This document shows, one piece after another, positions 57,208-64,000 of a DNA stretch of 64,000 nt; positions within the stretch are counted from its first letter, which is position 1; each line of letters starts with the position of its first letter. The position numbers were made by a program, and so were the translations under genes. This DNA comes from Sphingomonas sp. SORGH_AS_0950 (lineage in GTDB: Bacteria > Pseudomonadota > Alphaproteobacteria > Sphingomonadales > Sphingomonadaceae): NCBI RefSeq assembly GCF_030818415.1, contig NZ_JAUTAE010000001.1, positions 374,501-438,500 on the forward strand, given 5' to 3'. Below the pieces are notes generated by a model, which saw nothing but the letters and a program-made list of their open reading frames with translations, had not been told where the DNA came from and searched no databases.

Positions 57208-59430
57208 ATGATCCCCAAGCGCCTCCACGTCATCTGGGTCGGCGACGAAGCCAAGCGGCCGGACAATTGCATCGATACCTGGCGGGCGATGCATCCCGAC
57301 TGGGAGTTCCGCTTGTGGGGCAATCAGGACTTTTCCGCCTGCCAATGGGCCAACCGCGCGCATATGGATGCGATGTGGTCGCGCGAACTCAACGGCGTCG
57401 CCGATATGATGCGCTGGGAAATCCTCTACCACCATGGCGGCGTTCTGGTCGATGCCGACAGCATCTGCGTCCGCCCGCTCGACGAGCACCTCCTCGACTG
57501 CGAAGCGTTTGCCTGTTGGGAGAGCGAAGTCGCGCGTCCGGGCCTGATCGCGGCGGGTTATTTCGGGTGCGAGAGCGAAAACCCGTTCGTCGGCCAGATC
57601 ATCAAGGATATCGCCGCCGAGACCAGCGTCACCGACCGGATGGCGTGGCAGAGCGTCGGCCCGCAACGTGTGACCGACGCCTATCGTGCCTATGGCTATA
57701 ATCGGCTGCGCATCTATCCCAGCCATTATTTCATCCCGGAGCATTTCACCGGCATCGCCTATGACGGCAGTGATCCGGTCTATGCGCACCAGCTCTGGGG
57801 ATCGACGCGCGGCGCCTATGACGTGATCCACCAACACGCGCTCGTCTCCGCCGTTCCGGAGGCGCAGCCCGAGGCCCCGGTGGCGGTGCATGACCCGGAT
57901 CTGGAGCAGGGGCTGTTCCACCGCGTCTGGTTCGGAGACAAGCCGATCCCGCCGCATTACGAAGCCTATTGGGCGGCATGGCAGCGGCAGTTTCCGGATG
58001 CGCGCTTCATCACCTGGACCGACGCCGACGTCGCGAAACTGACCATGTCGTGCGAGAAGATCGAGTCCGTCTCGGTCCTTCCGATGCGCGCCGACATCGC
58101 ACGCTACGAAATCCTCTATCGCTTCGGCGGTATTTGCCTCGATTGCAACGTCATGCCGCATCGACATTTCGACCCCGCCGAAATGTCGCGGACGCTGACC
58201 GTCTGCAACGAGGATGCCTCGACCGACTATTGCTCGATCGGTTTCATCGGCGCGCCGAAGGGGCACGCGATCTTCCGCGAATTGCTCGATCATATCATGA
58301 CCCATGATCTCGATGAGACACGGGTCAATATCTCGACCGGGCCCTGGCTGTTCGGAGCTTTCTTGAAGCGGCACGCCCATCGCCGGCTCGGGACCGAGGC
58401 ATTCTACCCGTATCTTTACGACCAGCCGCTGGCATCGGGGCGCCGACGGACGCTGGAAAACACCTATGGCATCCACGTCTGGGGCGGCTCCTGGCTGCCC
58501 GAGCAGGTGCGCAAGGACAAGGCGATGGATCTGCTCCGCAAGGGCGATCTGGAAGAACCCGCCGCGATCCTAGCAGGTTACGACGATGAGTGGTCACAGG
58601 ATGTCAGCATTCTGATCCAGGGAATGCGGGAGATCCGCACCGGCAGCGTCGGCATGGCGGCGATTTTGCAACCCGATATGTCGATCGATGCGGACGACCG
58701 GCTCGCATTCGAATTCGGCAAGGTCGCGGCCTGGCTGCTCGACCGCGATGGCGGCCATATGGTGTGGCGGATCGGCGCGAGCGAGGGCATGCCGGTCGAC
58801 CCGCTGCGGCCGGTGATGGTCAACTATGATCCGCCCGCAGTTCTGCTGGAGCCCGATGCGCACAGGTTCTCCGCCCTGGAGCGTGGCTATCGCAACAACC
58901 GCAACGCGATGTTCCTGCCCTTCGGATACGGGACGGGTGAGGGAAGGGTCTATGCAGTCGACCCGATAACAGTCGCGGCAACGGGTTTGGCCCAGGCGGT
59001 CGGCGCTTCCCCGGCTCGCAATGGCAAGAAGGCGATCAACGGCAAGACGAGCATGATCCCAGGCTCGTCCTGCATCGAGCAGGCGGCAGTGCCGGTCGTC
59101 ACCTATCAGGACATGCTGGCCAAGACCGGCGGACGCGCGGCGGACATGCTCGTCGTCGACGCTGGGAGCATGGATAGGGCCATCATCCTCGACATTCTCG
59201 CCCATGGAGCGTCGCCGATGGTCCTGCATTTCGAGACACGCCGTCTCGACGCCGATGAGCAGCGCGCGCTGCTGGCGGCGCTTGAGGGTGATTATGTCGT
59301 GCTTCGCTTCGGCGACGCCATGACCGCCTACCGCATCGACGTCATCAAGGATTATGCACGGGCCCTCTATATCGAGCATGGCATGCCGACGATCTACAGC
59401 GCGGGCCTGAAGATGCTGAACGGGCTGTAA
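57208..59430 (+). CDS. Tandem GT32-type glycosyltransferase
   Basis: A 740-residue protein with two successive GT32 (capsular polysaccharide synthesis/OCH1-like) domains. The first starts at the N-terminus (PKRLHVIWVGDEAKRPDNC) and has an intact DXD metal site in GGVLVDADSICVRPLD (Asp82-Ala-Asp84). The second begins near residue 233 (LFHRVWFGDKPIPPHYEAYW), but its site reads GGICLDCNVMPH (Asp312-Cys-Asn314), so the second acidic residue is lost. Residues about 470-740 form an unassigned C-terminal region. The first domain is probably catalytic and the second acceptor-binding or altered in activity (inference). No membrane segment is seen. Confidence 0.82.
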   Translation: MIPKRLHVIWVGDEAKRPDNCIDTWRAMHPDWEFRLWGNQDFSACQWANRAHMDAMWSRELNGVADMMRWEILYHHGGVLVDADSICVRPLDEHLLDCEAFACWESEVARPGLIAAGYFGCESENPFVGQIIKDIAAETSVTDRMAWQSVGPQRVTDAYRAYGYNRLRIYPSHYFIPEHFTGIAYDGSDPVYAHQLWGSTRGAYDVIHQHALVSAVPEAQPEAPVAVHDPDLEQGLFHRVWFGDKPIPPHYEAYWAAWQRQFPDARFITWTDADVAKLTMSCEKIESVSVLPMRADIARYEILYRFGGICLDCNVMPHRHFDPAEMSRTLTVCNEDASTDYCSIGFIGAPKGHAIFRELLDHIMTHDLDETRVNISTGPWLFGAFLKRHAHRRLGTEAFYPYLYDQPLASGRRRTLENTYGIHVWGGSWLPEQVRKDKAMDLLRKGDLEEPAAILAGYDDEWSQDVSILIQGMREIRTGSVGMAAILQPDMSIDADDRLAFEFGKVAAWLLDRDGGHMVWRIGASEGMPVDPLRPVMVNYDPPAVLLEPDAHRFSALERGYRNNRNAMFLPFGYGTGEGRVYAVDPITVAATGLAQAVGASPARNGKKAINGKTSMIPGSSCIEQAAVPVVTYQDMLAKTGGRAADMLVVDAGSMDRAIILDILAHGASPMVLHFETRRLDADEQRALLAALEGDYVVLRFGDAMTAYRIDVIKDYARALYIEHGMPTIYSAGLKMLNGL

Positions 59431-59622
59431 TCGGCGGGGCGCGGCATGGAAAAATCGTCCCGTCGCTGAGGGGCGGTGAGCCAAAGGTCGGCCGTCTGCG
59501 TATAAGCTGCCGAAGACGATGCCGTCCCTCTGCCGTGCGCCCGCGTTCCATCCGGGCGACGCGGTGGAAGGGATCGGCGTCGACAAGGGTGGCACAGGCA
59601 GAAAAAGGAAACGCAGGACCCG

Positions 59623-60864
59623 ATGATCTCGAAGGCCCGCATCGGATGGCTCCTCCATCGTATCGCACGCAAGATCTGGTTCCGCGCCGCGCTCATCAGT
59701 GCCGCCAGCGTGGTCGTCGCCGCCTTTGCGGGGATCGTTGCCCGAACGGTCCCCTATCACTTCACCGGCGATATCGGCCAGAATGCGGTCGGTACGGTCC
59801 TGGAGATCATCGCCTCCTCAATGCTCGCCGTCACCACCTTCTCGTTGACGGCGATGGTCAGCGCCTATTCGTCCGCGACCCAGCTGGCGACGCCGCGGGC
59901 GACCCAGTTGCTGATCTCGGATCGCATGTCGCAAAATGCGCTCTCGACCTTCCTCGGGGCGTTCATCTTTGCCGTGGTCGGCATTATCGGCCTGCAAACC
60001 CGCCTCTATGGCGGGCAGGGGCGCGTGTTGCTGCTCATCGCCACGGTCCTGCTCGTCGCGCTGGTTGTCGTGACCCTGCTGCGCTGGATCGCCCATCTCG
60101 CCGCGTTCGGGCGCATGTCGGACGTGATCGACCGGGTCGAGGATGCGGCAGGGTCCGCCATGCAGGCGTTCGCGAGCGACCCATATCTGGGCGGACGACC
60201 GGCCATCCCGGTTCCCGCCCATGCGCGGCTGGTGCGGTCGCAGACGATCGGTTATGTGACGCATGTCGATATCGGTCGACTGGCCGCACTGGCCCGGGAA
60301 CACGACCTCGTCGTCCATGTGGAGGCGATCCCCGGTACGCTGGTGCACAAGGGGCGTCCGCTGCTCCATGTGGTCGGGGGAACGGGGGAGTGCGACGACG
60401 ACCTGTCGGACGCCTTCGTGATTGAGCGGCACCGCGATTTCGATCACGATCCCCGGCTCGGACAGATCGCCCTTGGTGAGATTGCGGGGCGGGCTCTGGC
60501 GCCCGCCACCAATGATCCCGGCACCGCCGTCGAGGTGCTGAATGCGTTGTTGCGCACCCTGAGCGAGCTGCCCGCCCAGGCGCCGTCAGCGGACGCCGAT
60601 CTGCCGCCCGTCCATGTCCCGCGTCCGTCCGTGGACGAGATGATCCGCGCCGGCTTCACGCCGATCGTGCGGGAGGGGGCAGGCGAGGAAGAGGTCGCTA
60701 TCCGCGCCTTCAAGATCCTCCACGCGTTGGGTGAGGCCCTGCCTCACGCGGTCGCGACGACCCGCGCGCTGGCGCATGAGCTGCGGCAGAATGTCGAGCG
60801 CGTGATGCTCGACCAGGCTGCCCTGGCGCGGACGCTGGCGGTGTATGAGGAGCATGCGCGTTGA
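59623..60864 (+). CDS. DUF2254 family membrane protein
   Basis: A 413-residue predicted inner-membrane protein. Four hydrophobic segments occupy roughly residues 20-150 (AALISAASVVVAAFAGIVAR; IIASSMLAVTTFSLTAMV; FLGAFIFAVVGIIGLQ; VLLLIATVLLVALVVVTLL). A soluble C-terminal domain follows with the characteristic ALAPATNDPGTAVEVLNAL. This matches the DUF2254 family, whose function is unknown. AGGA lies just upstream of ATG 59623. It converges on a sensor kinase gene. Confidence 0.85.
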   Translation: MISKARIGWLLHRIARKIWFRAALISAASVVVAAFAGIVARTVPYHFTGDIGQNAVGTVLEIIASSMLAVTTFSLTAMVSAYSSATQLATPRATQLLISDRMSQNALSTFLGAFIFAVVGIIGLQTRLYGGQGRVLLLIATVLLVALVVVTLLRWIAHLAAFGRMSDVIDRVEDAAGSAMQAFASDPYLGGRPAIPVPAHARLVRSQTIGYVTHVDIGRLAALAREHDLVVHVEAIPGTLVHKGRPLLHVVGGTGECDDDLSDAFVIERHRDFDHDPRLGQIALGEIAGRALAPATNDPGTAVEVLNALLRTLSELPAQAPSADADLPPVHVPRPSVDEMIRAGFTPIVREGAGEEEVAIRAFKILHALGEALPHAVATTRALAHELRQNVERVMLDQAALARTLAVYEEHAR

Positions 60865-60908
60865 CAGGTTCGACGGGACACACCCATTCGCACGGCATGC
60901 GGCTCCTT

Positions 60909-60928
60909 GCCGATCACCCCTGATCGGC
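60909..60928. terminator. Perfect 8-bp hairpin between convergent genes
   Basis: GCCGATCA (60909-60916) and TGATCGGC (60921-60928) pair exactly around a CCCC loop. The element overlaps the stop codon region of the leftward kinase and lies 45 bases after the rightward DUF2254 gene. It fits a bidirectional terminator, although T-tracts are absent. Confidence 0.5.
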
Positions 60929-61936
60929 GCTGTTCGGCAGCGAGAGGCGCAACATCGCGCCTGATGACCTGTTGTTCCGGATGCTGATCTCCGCCTCCAT
61001 CTGCTTCGCCAGACTGCGCACCAGCTTCAGGCCGAGGCTGTCCGATCGATGGAGGTCGAAATCCGGCGGCAAGCCCGCCCCATCGTCGATCACGCGAAGC
61101 TCTATGATATCGTCCTCCAGGGTCAGGGTGACGACGAGCTGGCCGAATTCCCGGTCGGCAAAGCCATGCTCCATCGCATTGGCGATGCCTTCGGCCATGA
61201 TGAGGGCCAGCGGAATGGCCGCATCGGGCGACAGGCGGATGCCGGGCACGGCCTCGATCCGGTGCAGGATGCCCGGTTTGCTGTCGGCGGCGAAAAGGTC
61301 CGTCATCAGGTCGCGGAGGAAGATGTCCAGCGGTACCTGCTCCCCGGTGGTCGAGTAGAGCTGCCGCTGGATCCGTCCGATCAGCTGCAATTTGGTGGAC
61401 GCGTCGGTCAGGACCATACGCGCGATCGGGTCGACGATCTGCCGCTGTTGGAGGGACAGCATGGCACCGACCATCTGGATGTTGTTGGACACCCGGTGCT
61501 GTAATTCGTGGAAGAGCAGCTCGGTCCGTTCGGCCAGCTGCCGCTGCTCGGCCGCCAGTCGGGACGAGCGTTCATTGGCACGCTGCATGGCATCGACCAG
61601 CCCGATATCGACCGCAACGACCCCGGCGTAAAAGCCCAGGGCCACCAGCGTACGCGATTCGAAATCGAACGTATGGACCGGCGGAATGAAGAAATACCAG
61701 GCGAGCAGGCCGCAGACGATGGCCGAAACGGTGCCCGGACCGCGCCCGAACAGGAACGCGGAAATGATGACCGCCGGAAAGAAGGTCAGATAGGGAAAGC
61801 CCGGCGGAAAGGCCGGATCGAGCGCCCAGCGCACCCACCAGGCGATGGCCGACAGCAGCAGCACCGCCGCATAGGCCAGCGCCCTGCGCTCGCGAAGCAG
61901 CGGCAATTGCCCAAAGGCCCGGCGCCTTACCCCCAT
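60914..61936 (-). CDS. Membrane sensor histidine kinase, DUF4118 with HWE/HisKA_2-type core
   Basis: A 340-residue membrane kinase. The N-terminal 110 residues contain about three or four hydrophobic segments in the DUF4118 (KdpD-like) pattern, with PAFPPGFPYLTFFPAVIISA and FFIPPVHTFDFES. A short coiled coil leads to a HisKA_2-type core whose phosphoaccepting histidine is in HELQHRVSNNIQMVGAML. The ATPase domain has MAEGIANAMEHGF and IDDGAGLPPDF. This pattern is frequent in alphaproteobacterial general-stress kinases. ATG 61936 follows GGGA; a TTG at 61948 is the alternative. No response regulator adjoins it. Confidence 0.9.
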   Translation of the reverse strand: MGVRRRAFGQLPLLRERRALAYAAVLLLSAIAWWVRWALDPAFPPGFPYLTFFPAVIISAFLFGRGPGTVSAIVCGLLAWYFFIPPVHTFDFESRTLVALGFYAGVVAVDIGLVDAMQRANERSSRLAAEQRQLAERTELLFHELQHRVSNNIQMVGAMLSLQQRQIVDPIARMVLTDASTKLQLIGRIQRQLYSTTGEQVPLDIFLRDLMTDLFAADSKPGILHRIEAVPGIRLSPDAAIPLALIMAEGIANAMEHGFADREFGQLVVTLTLEDDIIELRVIDDGAGLPPDFDLHRSDSLGLKLVRSLAKQMEAEISIRNNRSSGAMLRLSLPNSADQG

Positions 61937-62091
61937 ATTCTGTCCCAAGCCCTTTTATGTGGCGTCCCTCCTGCGCGATCCCGCGACGGGTTGCAACTCG
62001 GGTAAGCATCGGCCCGAACGTCCCTTTTGCCCGGCACGGGACGTGGTGCGGCATTCATCGGCGGGATTGCCGTGCCTCATACCGGGCGTGG

Positions 62092-62115
62092 GGGGCGGCC
62101 GGTCACGACCGCCCC
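62092..62115 (-). terminator. Hairpin just after fruA
   Basis: GGGGCGG (62092-62098) and CCGCCCC (62109-62115) pair exactly around a 10-base loop, immediately after the leftward fruA stop at 62120. The position suits a terminator; no T-tract follows. Confidence 0.5.
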
Positions 62116-62119
62116 GAAA

Positions 62120-63814
62120 TCATCCTTGCGCCACCGGACGCTTCAGCACGCCGATGAGCAGCGCGCTCGCCACCACGCCGGCCAGGATCGCCACGAGATA
62201 GGCGGCCAGATGCGTGACGGCGCCGGGAATGGGCAGCACGAACACACCGCCATGCGGCACGCGCAGTTCGACACCGGCGACCATCGAGATCGCCCCGGTG
62301 ACGGCCGACCCCGCCATCAGCGACGGGATCATCCGGAGTGGATCGCGCGCGGCGAAGGGGATCGCGCCCTCGCTGATGAAGGCCAGCCCCAGGACGGCGG
62401 CGGCGGCCCCCGCCTCGCGCTCGTCGGCGGTGAAGCGGGTGCGGAACAGCCGTGTCGCGAGCGCGATGGCGAGCGGCGGCGTCATGCCCGCCGCCATGGT
62501 CGCCGCCATCGGCGTATAGACCTGCGACGCGACCAGCCCGACCGAAAAGGCATAGGCCGCCTTGTTGACCGGGCCGCCCATGTCGAACGCCATCATCGCG
62601 CCCAGGATGAGCCCGAGCAGGACCGCGTTGGACCCCTGCATCCCGCGCAGCCATTCGGTCAGAAAGGCCAGCGCCGCCGCGACCGGCGTGCCCACCGCAT
62701 AGATCATCAGCAACCCGGTCAGCAGCGTGCCGAGCAGCGGCAGGATTAGCACGGGCTTCAGGCCCTGAAGATTTTTGGGCAGGCGGATCGCCCGGTTCAG
62801 CGCGTCGACGCCGTAACCCGCGATGAAGCCCGCCACGATACCGCCGAGAAAGCCAGCCCCCAGCGTGCTGGCGAGCATCCCGCCGATCATCCCCGGCGCG
62901 ATGCCGGGCCGGTCGGCGATCGAATAGGCGATATATCCGGCCAGCGCCGGGACCATCAGCGCAAAGCCCGCCTTCGCCCCGATGGTGAACAGGGCATGGG
63001 CGAGCGTGCCCGCGGCGGCATCGTCATTGGCGTGGATGCCGCCCAGCGCGAAGGCGAGGGCGATCAGCAGCCCGCCCGCCACCACGAAGGGCAGCATGAA
63101 CGACACGCCGGTCATCAGATGCTTATAGGGCCCGGCACGCTCGCTCGCTGGGGAGGCGGTGGGCGCATCGCCGCTGGCGGCCTCGCCCTGGACTCTCGCC
63201 TCGGCCAGCGCCTTCTCGATCAATGCCGCGCCGCCGGTGATGGCGGGTTTCGTGTTGCTGACCAGCACGCGCTTGCCCGCGAACCGCGCACGATCGACCT
63301 CGCGATCGGCGGCGATCAGGACCACATCGGCCTCGGCGATCTGTCCGGGGGTCAGCGGGTTGCCCGCGCCGACCGACCCTTGCGTCTCGACATGGATGTC
63401 ATAACCGAGTTGCCGCGCGCCCTCCTGCAACCCCTCCGCCGCCATGAAGGTGTGCGCGATGCCGGTGGGGCAGGAGGTGATGGCGACGATTTTCCGGGCC
63501 CGACCGGCGACCGGGCGGTCGGACTGCATGTCGAGCGCGGCGGCCGGATCGGCGAGCACCGCCTCCAGCGTCACCAGATGGTCGGCACGGGCGCGGGTCG
63601 CCGCATCGGCGGTGTCGGCGGCGCCGACGAACAGCAGGCGGTCGCCGCTCTCCGCCGGTCCGGGTGAGACCGGGTTGACGATACCCTGCGCGGTGCGCAG
63701 CTCGATCTCGATCGGCGAGCCGATATCGCGCGCGGCCCGGCGCAGCGCTTCGCCCGCCAGTACGCCGGTGACGCCGGACTCGCGCGCATCGACGATCGCA
63801 AAAATCCGCTTCAT
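62120..63814 (-). CDS. fruA: PTS fructose transporter EIIBC
   Basis: A 564-residue membrane permease of the phosphoenolpyruvate:fructose phosphotransferase system, importing fructose as fructose 1-phosphate. It has a duplicated N-terminal EIIB region: a first inactive copy (about 1-100) and an active EIIB with the phosphorylated Cys115 in [13 protein letters not shown]. The EIIC membrane domain runs from about residue 232 ([19 protein letters not shown]) and includes [16 protein letters not shown] and [10 protein letters not shown]. Its start overlaps the fruK stop by ATGA, so it is the distal gene of a leftward fruK-fruA operon. Confidence 0.95.
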   Translation of the reverse strand: MKRIFAIVDARESGVTGVLAGEALRRAARDIGSPIEIELRTAQGIVNPVSPGPAESGDRLLFVGAADTADAATRARADHLVTLEAVLADPAAALDMQSDRPVAGRARKIVAITSCPTGIAHTFMAAEGLQEGARQLGYDIHVETQGSVGAGNPLTPGQIAEADVVLIAADREVDRARFAGKRVLVSNTKPAITGGAALIEKALAEARVQGEAASGDAPTASPASERAGPYKHLMTGVSFMLPFVVAGGLLIALAFALGGIHANDDAAAGTLAHALFTIGAKAGFALMVPALAGYIAYSIADRPGIAPGMIGGMLASTLGAGFLGGIVAGFIAGYGVDALNRAIRLPKNLQGLKPVLILPLLGTLLTGLLMIYAVGTPVAAALAFLTEWLRGMQGSNAVLLGLILGAMMAFDMGGPVNKAAYAFSVGLVASQVYTPMAATMAAGMTPPLAIALATRLFRTRFTADEREAGAAAAVLGLAFISEGAIPFAARDPLRMIPSLMAGSAVTGAISMVAGVELRVPHGGVFVLPIPGAVTHLAAYLVAILAGVVASALLIGVLKRPVAQG

Positions 63815-64000
63815 GCGTCCTCTCCCGTCATCGCCGGGCCGGTCTTGGCGACCTGGCGGATCATGACCTGCCCGGCCAGGGAATCGATCGTCGCCCCGCT
63901 CGGCAGGTGCGGGCCGGTGCGGCCCAGCTTGGCGACCGCGAAGGCCGTCGACAGTCTGGCGATGCGTTCCAGCGATGCGCCTTCGGCAAGCCCGGCAGCG
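63811..64000 (-). CDS. fruK: 1-phosphofructokinase, C-terminal end only
   Basis: The last 62 residues are visible, the rest lying beyond the window. The reading (for example [17 protein letters not shown]) agrees with the end of a PfkB-family sugar kinase. With fruA coupled directly downstream by ATGA it is best read as FruK, which phosphorylates fructose 1-phosphate to fructose 1,6-bisphosphate. The catalytic region is not in view, so the name rests mainly on context. Confidence 0.7.
   Translation of the reverse strand, partial: AAGLAEGASLERIARLSTAFAVAKLGRTGPHLPSGATIDSLAGQVMIRQVAKTGPAMTGEDA

Overview
The window is high-GC DNA from a free-living alphaproteobacterium. I infer a sphingomonad (Sphingomonas-like). 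The reasons are the protein-level flavour, a large TonB-dependent receptor, HWE-type sensor kinases, a fructose PTS of the FruK-FruA type and dense ATGA-coupled operons. No rRNA, tRNA, CRISPR array, transposase or integrase is visible, and no gene-free gap exceeds 300 bases.

Layout. 1-5009 is ordinary chromosome: an SDR oxidoreductase diverging from an ArsR-type regulator, two aldo/keto reductases around a LysR regulator, then the rRNA modification enzymes RlmJ and an RluE-like pseudouridine synthase. 5056-38617 is one large catabolic island for phospholipid head groups. It holds glyA-soxBDAG-sdaA plus a tRNA-editing deacylase and a LysR regulator; a GbdR/SouR-like GATase1-AraC regulator diverging from etfBA-purU-dimethylglycine dehydrogenase; gbcAB; a phosphocholine-specific phospholipase C coupled to a phosphorylcholine phosphatase; a TonB receptor; an APC permease; a single-chain BetI-BetB fusion followed by betA; and, convergent to these, eutB-eutC-eat for ethanolamine.

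Pathway logic (known families, assembled by inference). Phospholipase C frees phosphocholine and PchP turns it into choline. BetA and BetB oxidise choline to glycine betaine. GbcAB, the dimethylglycine dehydrogenase (with its own ETF) and the tetrameric sarcosine oxidase remove the three methyl groups in turn. GlyA joins glycine to the methylene-THF made on the way, SdaA converts serine to pyruvate and ammonia, and PurU drains formyl-THF. EutBC and Eat handle ethanolamine, the other common head group. The most unusual gene is the 672-residue fusion of a complete TetR-type BetI repressor to betaine aldehyde dehydrogenase (31261-33279), an arrangement reminiscent of the self-regulating enzyme PutA.

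38834-61936 mixes signalling and envelope genes: an HWE kinase with an overlapping single-domain response regulator; a GH1-like protein carrying a degenerate RmlD-like tail, divergent from a glycosyltransferase/UDP-galactopyranose mutase fusion; a frameshifted receiver-like gene; a hybrid kinase; a five-gene leftward cluster (MFS transporter, an unassigned 741-residue probable alpha/alpha-toroid protein, SDR, methyltransferase, TupA-like ATP-grasp); a patatin, a frameshifted zinc alcohol dehydrogenase, a tandem GT32 glycosyltransferase, a DUF2254 membrane protein and another membrane HWE-like kinase. 62120-64000 holds fruA and the 3' end of fruK.

Two genes (45504-45865 and 56008-57059) each carry one apparent single-base deletion. 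I cannot tell true pseudogenes from sequencing errors.
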